Positions 13,401 through 27,666 of a stretch of 64,000 nt of DNA are shown piece by piece. The notes beneath the pieces were generated by a model. The model was not told the DNA's origin. It worked only from the letters and a program-made list of their open reading frames with translations, and did no database searches. This DNA comes from Prinia subflava (lineage: Eukaryota; Chordata; Aves; Passeriformes; Cisticolidae). The position numbers and the translations under genes were made by a program. The stretch lies in the NCBI RefSeq assembly GCF_021018805.1, contig NC_086251.1:15295098-15359097 (forward strand). The letters run 5' to 3'. How positions within the stretch are numbered: the stretch's first letter is position 1; each line of letters starts with the position of its first letter.

Positions 13401-16400
13401 GTCCAATGCAAGCAGAAGACAAGAGCTAAAATTCAAGCCAGGAGGGGTTTGTGCTTTTGGAAAAGTAGAGTAGGAATGTCTACATTTAGTTACTGTGGTT
13501 CAGCTGACACAAGGTAACCCGATCACACCTAGTTTTTAGCATACAGCTGTTTAAAATGACAGTAGCCCCAAATGCTTTCTTTGACCTTCGTTAGTGTCTG
13601 CAGTTCATCACAATACTCAAATACTAATATAAAACTGTTTTCTTTACACACTGCGTACAAAGAACTTGGTATCACAACATTTCCAGAGAGGCCAAATGAA
13701 TTAAATGAATTAATGTTGAAGCTCTACACTCTTCTATAAAGACTTGCCTCTTAAACCACATTCTACTGTTGTATTCTGCATTCAGTGCCAGTGCCTTGCC
13801 AGACTCCACACTTAATCCCATTCTTTACACTTGCTCCAAACTCAAGCATTCCTCCCCTGCTTCCTCTTTGCCCATTGTGTAATTTAGAGACAGGTATAGT
13901 TTTACACCGGTGAAAGAAATACCCATCTATTACCTAATATACCCTGTCTTTCTGTCTCTCCAACAGCATGTGAATGATAAAAGGAATATATCACTAAAGC
14001 AAGGCAGGAATCACTCCAACCCCTGAAAATGCATAAAGGCTTATTCTCAATTAACTTAGACCTTGCAGTAATTATCAGTGCAGAACTGATGCGAAAACAA
14101 TGCTGAGATCTGGCAGCATTTCACACCTACTACATACACTGATGTAGAAGACATAATTCCATCTGCCCTTGACTACAAGGAAAACCTTCAAGGCCAAGCA
14201 GTTTTACAGAAAGCAATTCACATTAAACAATAAAGGCAATACAACACCATAACCTTCCTTTAGAAACTCTGGTGTGTCCTCTGTTATTCTGACACAAGCA
14301 GCTAAAACCAGAGTAGCACTCACTCATGTGCAAAAGTGCCAGTAAAATGAGGCTACAAGTTAAGAGAAGATTTTGGCACCTAATTTTGAGCTGTGTGAAA
14401 CCCCTTGAGGATATTTCACAGAGGACTTAGAAGCAATTGCCAAATGTCTAGTAACAAATACCCAGAAGCACATTCAGGGAACCAAGAGTGACTTTATCTT
14501 GTGCTATGTATGAGGAAAATCCCAAGTTTTTAAGCTACTAAGTTAGTTTTTGCTGAAAACAATGACATGGTCTGCCCAAATGCAAGAAAAAATTGTACAC
14601 AAAATTATCTGTATACATGCCCTGGCACTGACAGGGTAACAAAGCAGGTTAAAGTGCAAGAGCATCATCACAGAACAGTAATGCAACCGCAGAGGATGGA
14701 ACACAAAATGATTAAATGGTTTATTGCTACTGTTCATTTTTTCCCTCTTCTGGGAAGGATATAGCATCTATTCCAAAGGACACATCATACAGACAATCCG
14801 TAGAGATGTTGTAAGCTGTTCCCTCACTCAATCTACAACCCCCAGACAAGACTGTTTGTCCAAAGTGGGACTACATGGAGCCACACACTCTCCTTTTGTC
14901 CTTACATTCCCTTTTCTCCCTCTCGACAATGGACAAACCAGAAGATAGGGCTAAGACTCTTGGGGCAGAGGAACAGAAACTCATTAAAATGAAGTGTGCA
15001 CATAGGTAGTTTCTGTCTGGGGATCTGAAAACCAAGTTTAATTAACCACCTGGGTGGAAAGCACAGCTTATATAATGCAGACTTTCTGAGGACTGCCATC
15101 CCTGTCATTCCACCCAAGCCCTTCTAACTGCTAGTCCACATAAAAGCAACATTTACTGGCAAAACCAACATAACAGGGATGAGGGATCTGGATGTTAACT
15201 CAGAGATCAAGAAAGAAGGAACAGGTGTTTAAAACAGAGTAAATAGAGACCAATCCATATTACACAGGCTACTGAATAGGTCTGTAAGGGAAATAGGGCT
15301 TTGTTCCTTCTTAAACTCAAAAATTAGTTTGTCATCAAATAGTTACTCAGTGCTAAATAGATACTGACAGATTCTGCCACTGTCAATGAGAGAGTGTCCT
15401 GGAAAACATCTGAGGGCTTCAGCTCTTATCTACCTGTACTCTGGAAGTCTGCTTTCCACAGTACTGTATGTTTATGAGATGCCAGTAAAAAACATGATAA
15501 ACTTGAAGAAATTTTAGCTCTGGGAAGATGAGAGCTCATTGGACATGAGATCATCTGGTTGTGAGGCCACAGCTCTGTACCTCAGGGATTTGAGAGTCTG
15601 TCTTTGGTTTCCTGTTTCTCCATCTTTTTTCAGTTTCAGCTCAAGAAACTGCCTACCATTTGTGGTTGTGGAGTTCTTAGCCCAGAAGGTCCTTAATATT
15701 TCTTGAGGAATTTGTATGAGTCCACAATCCAAACCATCAACACTTGGGGTCCACTTTGTGTTGCATTCAGGATGATCTAACCTTTCACTGCTGCAGAAAG
15801 AGAGGGGTTTTTTTCATCCTGTTCAGTGTCTTCTACTGCATCCTATCCCCCTGTCTATGCTATCTGTGCAGCAACAAGGCTGCTTCAGCTTGCAGAACTG
15901 ACAGAAAAGGAATTAATTGGGTGGGGTATGGATGAGCCATCAATGGGAAAAAGAAAAGGGGACCCTCTTCAGAGGAAGCTGACTGCTAGATTAAATGCTA
16001 AGGTGAACTGCACTTCGCTTACAGGGATTTACAGGACTTCCCTAGGGGTTCAGCTCATTGTATATCCACATGGTAAAACTAAGGCTGAGCAAGTATCAAA
16101 TTAAATTCAACTCCTTTGTTACAGCATAATGATTTTTGTGAACACCTCCCACCAATTTTACCCAAAAAAGGGTGATCAAAATTCAATCAGGGCAAAATAC
16201 TAATAAAAAAATTAAATAGGAACCCAAACATTAAATATAAAACTTCAAAACAATATTCCTATTGGAAAAAAATCTCACATGCTTTAAAAAGCTATTTCCT
16301 AGCCACTAAATAAAGGTAAACTCAGAAAATTACACATGATAAGCGCAGCCATCCTCGAGAGCATTTATAGCAGTTACTTGAAATTCCAGTGTCACTCACA

Positions 16401-19400
16401 GCAGATATATCAGCTGGTAATTCCAAAAACTTGATCGTATATTAAAAGCTATGACCAATATTGTTTTCTGTGCACAGAGATAAACATCCTGCTCAAAGAT
16501 CTGAACTCCTATTTAAAAACAAAACCAAATATTAAGAATAAAAAGCACCCGGTGTGGTTCTGAGACACATATGTGGCTGCATTGCATATTCCCTGCCTAC
16601 ACTGGCAGTGTGGGAGCTGTTAGTCATCTAATGCGCAGATTTGCTTGGCACCGTGCCTTTACTTTGGCATGCAGGCAGGGAAGATGATCACCCATTTATT
16701 GTCTCCTTCCATCTTCACTGCGTGTTTGTCAGGCAGCACCACCAGGCCCTCCCAGTCCAAACTGCAGGCTCTTGGGAAGCAGGCCAGTTCAAAGTGAAGC
16801 CCAAGGACTGGGAGGCTGTTAAGCACTTTGTAAAGGAAAGGGTAACTTTGAAATTCATGCTGTTTAGACACATTCTCTGTTGGGATTTAACAACCATGTT
16901 TATTCAAGAATAAGGACTTTTTATTGAATAGAGGCTTAATTTAGTTTTGTTTTCAACCCTGGCACAGATCCTTTCACTATTTTCAAGGGGGCACGAGAAG
17001 TTCTCAAGCTGGTTTGCTTTAACTGTTGTGCTCTGCCTCTGTTCTGGTGGGGCCTGGAACAGAACCTAAACTTAGTTTTCAAGTAAGGCTGTCACAAAAC
17101 TTCATTGCCCAGACCACACCAGGATCAGACACCCCATCGTTTTGGGATCCAAATTTCTTTTGAGCCATACAAAACACATACAAGAAAGGCGTTCTTTTGT
17201 AGTGTAATGTTGATGGCGAAATCTGAAGAGTAAGGGTGCCTCAGTGTTGTCAAGAAGGAATATTCCTTCAATGTCATTCAAAGAAAAGCTCTGGCCATTT
17301 CCCTCCCAATGTCCTTGAATACTGTGAACTGGTATTTTACCGTGAGATACTTCATGTTACAACCACCTTTGGATAGAATTAACAAAGCACAAAAGCAACT
17401 GCCTTCTGGTACACAAGGGAAGAAGGGTTTTGAGTGGAGGTAAGTCATGCCATTGCTTGGCTATCTCAGTGGTGAAACCACTTCACACTGATTCTGCACT
17501 TACATCAAGGAGAAGCCTCACACTGCTCCACTCCACTGTGGAAAGTGGCAAGGCCAGCCTTCAAGGGTTATCTGGGGCTACCTTGCAGGACCTCTCTAAG
17601 CCCCTTGCTTATTCTAACTGCCTTCAGCAATACAGGCTGCCATGTCCCCGCTGGTTTTGACCCAAATGTGCACAAGTTTGGATTCCTGAGAACTGCAGTG
17701 TGCTGCAGTTACTTCGTTGCAGTAATGTCTGCTGACTGCATTCAGTGTTCATATCCAGCTGAAGGGAACAGCTTTTGACAGCAGGAGTTCAGAACAGGTG
17801 AGATCTGGTCTGAACTAGTGGAGTTCTGTCTTTAAATTTGATGACAGTAAGAAGAAATATGTGGGAAGTATCCACAATAATCAACCATCTCAAGTTAATT
17901 AGCAATTAATTTAGTGAACTGCTAAAGTCTAGTGAAGATGAATCCTGGGAGATTCTGGTCACAGTTTCCCTGATGTAAATCTAGATTAACTCCTAGAGAG
18001 AACATCAATCTCCATGACAGTTATTTCAGATTTACACCCAGCTACTCTGAATTTGTGCACTTGTTTTCACAGCCGTGTGGGAGATCTGTCTCAACACAAA
18101 TCAGCTCTGCTCCCATGCAGATTCTGCAAGATACACAGAGTTACAGTGCTGTAAAAATCCAACCTCAGTGAAACAGGGAAATTCAATTCTCCACTGAAGA
18201 AACCTAAGCCTCCCACATAACAGACGAAAACCCTGCTACAGAGCCTGCCACTACAAGTGGTCACAACAGCTTCCTTAGTTCTCAGTCTACATGCAGTAAA
18301 GATAATTCCCTCTCACTGGATTTCACAAAGCACAACAGCAAGCATCAAAATTACTACGTTCTTCTGCCTAGGACTCCTAAGAGTATTAAAAATACCAGAT
18401 GCATGGAGTCAGTTTTGAGTCCAGTCTTAAAACCCCAGCAAAACCCACAGAATCATTCAAGATCGTCTTTCTAAGAGACTACAGAGAGAGCAAACACCTT
18501 CTGGCCATTAGCACTGACACTTGTGATACAGACTGCAATCCCATCAGAGAAATTTGATATGAAAACAGGAGATACTCTCCAGCCACATGGCCCGTCACCC
18601 TTTTAACAGTTTTACTCAGTTCTGGATCTGCTTCTCTGCACAGCCACAACTTTCCCCTTTCTTTATCCATAAGTTAACCATTGATATAATGCCCCTTCCC
18701 ACCCACATGAATCTCAATCCTAGTGGTGCAGCCCTGGTCATGAAATTCTAAGCTGATTCAGAGAAGGTATATGCCTGTCTGTGTGCTTCCTGGTGAGCCA
18801 GAGTACAGGTTACAAAGGTAACAAAGAACAAACTGACTGGAAAGTATTGTACAAGAAAGAAGCTGAAAACAAAATGGTAATGGTAATTTTTAAGGGAGGT
18901 CGATCTTATAAAAGATGATATTTTCTCTAAGCAGCTTAACACAAAATAGCTGCTTCTACACAGGCCAATTTGGGTCTTACAGTTGCAGCTCCCCAAACCA
19001 TGTAGCATTTATGACTTTGTCTACAGATACAAGTTATGTCACATTATGAAAGGATGAGTATTTAAACTATTCTAGAATGATTATGCCCATACTTGAAGTT
19101 ATTTAGAAAGTTATAGCACAAAAATGCTGTACGGACAGCATGTAAGAAGTGCAGAATATTGTACCATGCCACAATAAAAAAAATTCAACACTTTATTGTG
19201 ATGAAGCAAAATAATCTCCCCTCCAGATGCACCAGGAGCTAAGTAAATCAAACAGCACCCTATAGTTCATACCTCAACCCCCATAAAATTACTAGAAAGA
19301 AATGAAGCTGGACTTGCACATAAGCTCAGGTGCCTTTTATGAACTTAACTTCACCAACAGGTGAGATACGAGCTCAACTTGTTACTGATGGCTGGGCATA

Positions 19401-19862
19401 AATATCCTGCTTAATTTCTAGAAGAGTAAGTGGACTCAAAAATATCTTTATTTGTATTATTTCTCAAAGATTGTACTAGCTGACTCATCCTACTGCCTAA
19501 AGTACAACATGAAAGTAAAGCAAAGCAAAACAGAATATCTCAAATTATCAGAACCAAAACTGCTTTCTATAGTAGCAGGAGATAGACTAAAAACAAAATT
19601 GGATGCCAATTCACAAACTGCCATTAAATTTCCAGGAAGCCAATCCACCAAGGAACATACTGCACCCTAGAGAGTCCTTAATGAAAAGTGACACATTTGC
19701 AATAAGCTAGTTAAGGTTTTGCCAGCATTTAGGTTTTAAATCCACATATGTTAGCAAAATAAACCTGGAACTTACTGAAAAATTATATACAGGGTTCTAG
19801 TTCAGGAAGAGAGAATCTGGGAGGGAGGTGGGGGGAAAATGCTAGTGCCACAGTAGATTGAA

Positions 19863-19931
19863 TTTTATGTTTTAATTTTAAAAATAAAAAATTAATCAAA
19901 ATTAGAAAAAAAAAAGAAAAAAAAAAAAAGA
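19863..19931 (+). repeat. A-rich low-complexity tract
   Basis: A/T-only sequence passing into an almost pure A run broken by single G residues. No retroposed gene body is apparent immediately upstream, so it is called low complexity rather than a retrocopy tail. Confidence 0.85.
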
Positions 19932-21885
19932 GAAGCTTTGAACCATTACAAGTTCCAAAGGCACAAAACATTTTGGCAGGCATTTAAGGTTGAATTCTGC
20001 AGGTAGTAATTGCCCTTGAGTCTAATTTCAGTGGGACATGAGTTGTTAGCATCCCCCCAAAGAATGAGGGATCCCCAGTGTCTGAGTACACATTTACATC
20101 CATGGGTCTCAAAGCACAAAGCGGTTTCTGTGGTCTGGATCACTGTCCATCTATACTTCCTCTGTTATTCCTGCATTAAAGAGCTTGATCTTTCTTCCAT
20201 CACAGGGCCAATGATATTTACAGTCTGGGGCCCAGAAGATAAGCATTATAAACTTGCAAACATGATGAAATATACAGCACATATAAGGGCTTTACACACT
20301 GAATGTAATTTGCATTAGATGGAGCATTACTCTCCCCTTGATGTTTATATGTGGAGTATTTCACGCTATCTTGGCATTGTTTTTTTAACTAGAAGCTATA
20401 TAGCATCTAAATTGGAACCCCTACAGTTTCCAACTCCATCAGCTGGAACAGACTGCACGCTTCTGACTCCCAGTTCTTGGAAATGGATTGCAATAGTGCA
20501 GAGAGGAAGCAGCATTAGACATTGCTAAGAGAATGGACAGAGCAGACAGAGGCACTTCACGACCATCCAAATCTGCATTAAATTGTCTCAGTACTCAAGT
20601 AAGGCCAGGAGGGTTAAAAGTAAGGGTGGTAAGCTCAAGGTAAAGCCAGTAAGTGCTTTCAGTACTAAATGGAGGCCCATCAGTTGACTGTCTCCATCCT
20701 TCACTGTCCTAAGTGCCTCTAAATGTCCTGTATCCTTCAATACTCCTGGTACCTTCACAGCTGTGCACAAGTACCCAAGAATTGCCTGCAGAGTGCCTCA
20801 GGCCTTGGCTGCAGCCAGGTCTGTCCCACTTGTGAACCCCAGCCCCAACAGTGGGTCATGCAAGAATCCCCATTTTATCCTACCCCATGCCTTGTGACTG
20901 TGTAAAAGGTGACAACAAACAGGTATTGGGGCTCCAGGGCCATGCCACAGCCTCCCCTGCTTGTTTATTGCCAGCTCAGCACTGGTTGCTGCCCCTTTGA
21001 AGCACCCACCCATTTTAAAAAACCACGTTTCTCAGAGTCCAGGCTGTGCCCCGGAAGGAAGTGGCAGTCTGCTATGCCTTTTCTTAGAAAGGAAGCTGGG
21101 TACAACAGCTCAGCTCTCTCAGGAACTCCCCACCCTGTCTTATATAAAACTTCCCACAGTAGGCCAGTATTGTCTTTATTTTACTTGATTTTGTTAAATA
21201 TTTGGATATTACAAGCTACAAAAGAGCCATATACACACGTACCTGAAACATGACCACCTTTAACATATCCAGGTCTGAAAAGCTTATCCATTCACAACAT
21301 TAAGAGCCTGTAAGTCAGCAATCAACACTCATCCTGACTAGCAATTACTGAGGAGAAACCAATGTCACTCAGAACCTTGTCTTTCACACACTACTCTTTC
21401 CACAGCACAAACCATCATGCAAGAACCTCACCTTCTTGCATAGACCCTTTTCTACGAACAGGTGGAGTTCAGTGGAGGGTAAATGAACCTTAAGAGGATT
21501 CAAAGAGCAGACAGTGCTCTTAAAAGAACAGTTTTCTTGTTTCCATTATTAAACCAAATGGCATCTTCCTGTTTGCTAAACAGCTGCCTTCTCAGGTGAG
21601 ACTGACCCAGTGATCTTGGGATACCACAGAACCTCTGAAGGAAGCAGAACTGCTTATCCCAAAAGGATGAATGCACTATCTCAAACCATCAGGGTATCAC
21701 TACTGTATCCATTTAGACTATTGCTGCCACAGCCTTAAAAATTAATGAGTTCTCCAGGGAACAGACAGACATAATGCTCAAAGCAAATGAAGCTGCTGCC
21801 AACACTGTTTTCCTCTTCCCTAGACACCACTTGAAACCAAAACAGAAGAGCAGCTTTTGCCCCTCAGCTGAGTATCAGAATCCTT

Positions 21886-22003
21886 TCAAAAAAACAAAAA
21901 CAAAAAACAAAACAACAACAACAACAAAAAAAACCAACAAAAAACCAAACCAAAACAAACACAAAAACAAACAAACAAAAAACCCCCCCAAACCAACAAA
22001 AAC
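21886..22003 (+). repeat. (CAAAA)n / (CAA)n A- and C-only tract
   Basis: About 118 bases made almost entirely of A and C: CAAAAA units, then a (CAA)n block near 21,910-21,925, then CCAAACC and CAAACA variants and an ACCCCCCCA patch. It is a simple repeat that has diversified by slippage. It gives lysine-rich plus frames and phenylalanine/valine-rich minus frames that are not genes. Confidence 0.9.
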
Positions 22004-22878
22004 CTACACCTGTGTGGACAGAGTGGACAGACCTTGAAATTTCACTTCTTACCAGCCAACACCACATAACCTGACCTTGTTCCCTCTGCCACCCAAGTTC
22101 AACATGAAGAAAAACCAAGCTTCATTTTGGGGTAATGTCTGAAGTGATCTTGGCCCAAGTTTTGTGAAGATGCTAAACCTTACTTAGAAATGATGACCTG
22201 CATACAACTAAAAAGGGTGCTTACTTTCTCCAGCCTTGGAACTGACTTGATTTCTCACTTTTCCTTTTCTGTGCAGTAGTTAACAACATGTCCGCAGATA
22301 CGATATTGCATATCCACAGAAACACAGGTCAGCAAAGTCATTTATGTAAGACCCCCTTATCCCACACGAAAGAGAACATCAGCAGATGGAGCTCTGCTTC
22401 TGCATCACGCTCTTCAAATGTGAAAGCCTGGCAGGTGCAGAGGGGGAAAGGAACAATCACTCTCTCACCCTTTCCATCTCTTGCTTTTCATGGCACCACT
22501 CCACACAAAAGAGAAACAGCTTCTTCTGCCTTCCAATCCCTTTGCTTCCCCAAAACCGCTCCCCACATCAACCGGTGTCTCTGAGTCTGCCAGGAAAAGG
22601 TTTAGAAATCCTCAAACAAAATGAGTTAACCATCCAGAATTATAATCAATTAACTGTTCCAAAACAATGCAACGAGGGATCAGCACAGCAGAGGAGCTCT
22701 GAAATTTACACTGATCTAAGGCCTGAGACCTGTTCTCAAACAACAGGAAAAAAACCCACTTCTCTAGGGCAAAAGACCAATACATGCAAATTACTATGAC
22801 AAGCAAGCAAGGCTTTGTGTAGCCTGACATGTTAGCAGGATCCCAGCTTTCTGCTCATCTCTACCCCTGGTAATTTAG

Positions 22879-22938
22879 GAAGCATCAGCTCCTAAAATCA
22901 TGCAGCAACCAAGGAACAAAACTAGCAATTACAACCAG
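22879..22938 (+). other. Candidate 60-nt exon (plus), unproven
   Basis: A pyrimidine-rich tract (TTCTGCTCATCTCTACCCC) ending in TTTAG is followed by 60 nt and then AACCAG|GTAAGT, a full consensus donor at 22,938/22,939. Frame 0 is open for exactly 20 codons (begins EASAPKIMQQ, ends SNYNQ), so the segment could be a phase-0 cassette exon. A second frame is also open, which lowers the weight. It sits on the strand opposite to that suggested by the regional skew. I do not recognise the peptide. Confidence 0.2.
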
Positions 22939-25309
22939 GTAAGTGCAATGCTTAAGTTCAGTATTGCAGGAAAAGGCCTAAAAACCGCTGGCTGGATTAA
23001 TGAGGCATTTTTTAGGACAGCAGGATGATGTTTCCGAACACTTGCTGTGTTCTCAGAATCAGAATGATGCCCATAGCACTCAGTTGCAGAAGAGGAACAA
23101 AAAAACTAGAAGCAAATTACTTTCATGTATCCTGTGGTGGTGGCCATCAGCTCATTTCAGCCCACAATGAAGTCCCTTACAACCATGGGATTTCACAGCC
23201 CCTGGGGAAAAGCTGCTTCTTTCATACTTGGCAATATCATATCAATCAGAAGCTGTTAATCTGACAGGATGTAGTGGAAAAAGAGGGAAGTTTGTATTTC
23301 CCTGGTCTGAAACCTTTGTGGCAGAAGGTTACTGAGTTCTTTCTGAGAGGAAGAGAAATACAGAGCTACAGGAGCTGACACTTGGGCTGGAGAGGAGACA
23401 GACACAGACGGACAGAGTGAAAGCCATGCACAGAGCAGCAGAGATTGGTATCAGCTGGAAAAAAAAAAAGGAAGAAAAGCTTATAGACACAGATAGGAAA
23501 CTCTATATTCCAAAGTGGAATAAACATCCGGTTTCAAGGAGAGACAATAAATTAGCTTAGAGACCTACTCTCAATTTCTGTTCAGCATCAACAACCGAGG
23601 GAGTAAGCCAGATGCCTTAATAAAGCAAATTCCCAAATGATGGCAGACACTATTCCAGCTAGCTTTGGACTGCCTTCTCTTCCCAGTGTAATCAGCAATC
23701 TCATAGGTACAGCTTTACAAATCCCAGGCCGCTAGGCTGTGACAGAACACAGTGAAGCCAGAGTTGGCATTAGCAGGACTTTGAAGCAAGCTTGCCAAGC
23801 AGAAGAGAATCATTTTCTAAATCCTGGATACATGAATAATAAGCTCTTCTGTCTAAACATTGGAATTAGCATCATGCCTACATCAGTATCTTACCTCTGG
23901 CACCATTTTTTTGGTGTCTAAAAAACCCCTTTATTAAAGTAAGTAATGTTAATGTTAAAGTCATGCCCAAGGCTAACACAAAGCAACAGTCCTGAATTTA
24001 AACTAATATAATGTAATCTAATCTACTCATGGATAACAGACTGAAAATTGATGTTCTGAGTTGCACAGACTACACTGCAGATAAAGCATTGTTGCTTAAT
24101 TGCTGGTTCATTATTTAGCATCACTACATAATTTTAGAGCACTGACTCTCCATTTGTGATCTGCCCACTGGTAACACACAGACCTGTGACAACAGCCAAA
24201 ACTACATTCAAGATATACAGCGTTTCCAAACAGGATTCTGAGGGGTTACAGTGCTAGAGAGCTCATAGGAAATTCAAAGGGATGATGGTTTTTCCTAACA
24301 AAGTTATACACTGTTGAACATGATGCAAAAAAGGTCAAAATGGATAAAAGAGCAAACGTCAGTGCCTGCTTTGGGGACAATATACGTAATTTAGATATTT
24401 GGGATGCTAGAAAATGTACATAGCATGGAGAATGTTACATGTGTTTGCAGTAATTTACCACAAAGAACAGAGCACCATCTGAAAACATGGTTTAAAGCAA
24501 TAACTAAGAGGCTGAAATACAGACAGCATTTTGGCACTCGGCTCCTTGTGTCTTTTGGTACAAGTCAGGTATCATGCAGGTATGAGAGAAGTTCTTTTAA
24601 TTCAAAAGGAAATAATAACTATTTTAATTACGTGACCGTTCCAAACAGGCTCTGAAGTGAAAAAGCAATCACAAGCACAATAAAATAGCCATTCCACGCT
24701 TTTTAGTCACAGGATTTGTTACAATAATTCTTGAAGCTCCCAGCAGTTTCATAACAAAGTAGTCACATCTGCAGTTTCACAGAAATTACCACGTCTGTGC
24801 CAACGTTTCATCTTACGAATGTTTGCAGGCTCCGATTTCCATGTTTAGAAGAGGAATGAAACAAGGCAACGACTTAAATTATTCCACCTCTCTGGCTTGC
24901 TATTCTGAGACTTAAGGGACAGAGGCTTCAGTCAGGGTAATGGAATGGGGGCAGTGATCTCCACTGGCAAGGGAGGCTCCTCCCCTGAAGGAGACAGCTT
25001 CAGCCAAGCCCAGTCTGGTTATGTACACTGTTACTGAGACTGAAAATGAGGGAACAGATGCTGTTGGAGTACCAAATGGAATGCATTCTGCAAAAGAAAA
25101 TAAACAAACCTAGCCATACTCAACCAGCCAAGGTACAGGAAGGAAGCAGCTCTGTTCCTAAAAGTAAAAAGGACCCTGCAGAACCAGAATCACCAGAAAA
25201 AAATGCATTGCCTGTTTAATAAAATGAATTCCCTTCTCCAGAATCTCTGGATGTTGCTAGGAAAAAACATATTAAGCACACTTTATTTACCTCCATTAAA
25301 ACATGAAAC

Positions 25310-25420
25310 CAAACAAACACACACACACACACACACAAAAAAAAAAAAAAACCCCACAAAAAAAAAACCCACAAAAAAAGCCCCCACAACAACAAACCAA
25401 AAAAACCCAAACAGGCCAGT
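25310..25420 (+). repeat. (CA)n microsatellite with A-rich flank
   Basis: Roughly ten CA dinucleotides (from about 25,317) followed by A runs interrupted by CCC/CCAC. It is low complexity. Frames through it on both strands are artefacts. Confidence 0.9.
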
Positions 25421-27617
25421 GTAATTCAGTGAACTGACAGTGAATTCCACAGTGGTATCACATATCCATGAGTGCTTCAAATAACTTCTCTGGTAAAACA
25501 AGTACTCTCTTAGGGAGGCTGAATCAAGATGCCTAGCTTGCTTCTAAGTGTCCTGACCTAAACATTATGACCTAAATCTTGCAAGAGTGGAGAAAAATGA
25601 AACCTCAAGCCCATATGGATTCTCACTGCCATTAGCAGGCCTGCAATGATCTGCTTCCTCACCATCTTACAGGAGTCTATGCTTGTATTTAAATTATCCC
25701 AAATTTTGGTCAATTCCAAGACACCAGTATGAGCTGCAAAGCGAGACATATGGAAAGCATCCAGGGAGATCCCTGCCTTTTGAGGAGGTAGCTAATCAAC
25801 AGCTAATTGTAAGAACACGTCTCCAGAGTGTCTGTGTGGGAAAGCTTCTGCTGTTTGTGTTGTCACCACAGCTGCATGTGACAACTGCCAACCTACAGCC
25901 CATGGACTGCTTGTGACACCCCAAATTTCAGAGACCAGCTGGGGTCAGTGAGCAGGTCCAACAGGCTGCTCTGCTCCCCTGCACCTCTCTCAACCAAAGA
26001 AGAAACTTCTCAAGTGCTGTTCTCCCCATCCCTTCAATGTTCATTTACAACTCCCGTTACACACAAGTGAAGTAAAGCTGCGCTCCAGGCAAGCTGGTAG
26101 GAGGCAGGAATGGGGCTACAAAACCCAAGGTAACTGTAGCCTTTAAAATCCTGCCTTGCCAAAGGACACAAAGCTTCCTATACCCCAGTGGAGCCTTCCC
26201 CTTATTTTGCATCCATGAAGTGGTCACATCCACCTAAAAATGCCTGCAATGCTGTTGGCTGCTAAAAATCTGCCATTGAAACAGCAGGAAGAGATAGAAG
26301 GTAATAATTGGAATGACCTGCTTTTACAGACTGCAAGTCATCTATTATGAAAATGGTTATTATTTATAGCAACTGAGAAAGAAAATTCAGAACAAATACC
26401 CTCACTGTGCAAAATTCTGAGCTTTTTTCCCCCAATGGTTTTGGTTATTCAACAATATCCACAAGAGTTCTTTACCAAATGCCAGCATTTGTATTTTCTA
26501 ACACGCTCTAAGATACCCTCAGAGGCTCATATCACTGGTGTTATGAACAGAATATGGTTTACCAGTGAAGGGGAGTAGCAGCTATCTAGAGGGAAAAAGG
26601 AAATGTTAGTCTCGGTAGAAACCACAAGGATTGCTATTTTCTGAAGTGTGGAATTAGGGGGAAAATAAAAGATACCACCTCATCTTGAAAGTGATGTGTA
26701 CACTGGTCCAAATGAAGTCATCACCTACATTTATCTAAGCCACCCACACTAAGAAGTGCAATCAGAAAGTAATTAAGATAAGAAGGGAAATCAGAAGGGA
26801 ACTAAACTATATATAAAACAATAACCTAAGTAGTATGCTGTAGTTTCAATAATAAAGGAAGCTATGCACAAACCACATGTTAGAAAATAGAAATGGTCCC
26901 GTTCAGTCTTTAAGAACGTGAAAGTTTCAAATCTCTGCTTCTAAGAAAGTCAGAAACAATACAGGTAGGTTGCTAAAAAAAACCCCAAAAACTGAAGGTA
27001 AACAAAATATCCTAAATTATATCGCCTCAATTAAACATTAATTTAGAAAAGTTTTTCAATTTAAATTCAGTCACAATTTTAGACCATATTTTCTCACAAT
27101 CCAGACCTAATTTGTTGTAATATGTCTTTTGACTATCTTATGCAATGAGCTCACAGGCTGATGTGGTCCCACAGTGCAAATACTCCACTGTCAATTACTT
27201 CAGAGTGTGATATGAGAAACAATTTAAACCTTGTGCACTATAAAGAAAATCCAAACTGGTTACTTATTTTTTACAAAAAATTCAGTCTTTTTTTGAAAGA
27301 ACAATATCCTTCAAGTATCTTGTTTGTTCCTTTGTATCAACAGCCCCCACTGTCCCATGTCTAACTCTTCTTTTGCCATTTATTTAAAACAACTTTATAT
27401 TTAACTGACTTAATTTTACAGACTAGTGCTATTCATATGCCAATTTGCAACATCTAATTCTTAATAGCACTTAATGTGAGTTATCTTTATCTGTACCCCT
27501 CACATTTGAATAAAGACATCTCCAGACACACAGAACTCATGGGATCTAGGGACTTTGGGATTTCTAGGTATAATTGTGATTTCAGTAAACATGCATTTCA
27601 AGAAGTAACAAGTATTT

Positions 27618-27666
27618 ATCACAGAATATTCTGAGTTGGAAGAGATGCACATGGATCGAGTCCAGA
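27618..27666 (-). mobile_element. CR1 LINE 3'-end fragment
   Basis: ATCACAGAATATTCTGAGTTGGAAG followed by a degraded CACATGGATCGAGTCCAGA is the reverse complement of the conserved CR1 3' end found throughout bird genomes. Only about 50 bp survive. CR1 copies are normally truncated at the 5' end, and here the rest may have been lost to decay. It carries no coding capacity. Confidence 0.75.

Larger units (their letters stand above)
3927..21885. other. Long non-coding stretch, probably intronic
   Basis: About 18 kb with no recognisable gene. Composition on the + strand is A- and C-rich. Small items: a (GGA)n tract at 7,011-7,026, a possible ancient repeat at 7,398-7,465, a short ACTTACTT/AAGTAAGT inverted repeat near 12,465, and an A-rich tract at 19,863-19,931. 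The longest open frame (7,626-8,273 plus, 215 codons) has no recognisable domain, sits in no repeat and is judged a chance frame. A minus-strand candidate exon at 6,305-6,413 is listed separately. Confidence 0.65.

Noticed and set aside
19274..19797. Two micro-exon-like segments on the minus strand (about 19 and 21 nt) with good pyrimidine tracts
   Set aside because: Too short to judge; one donor lacks the G at the last exon position. Background matches of this kind are common.
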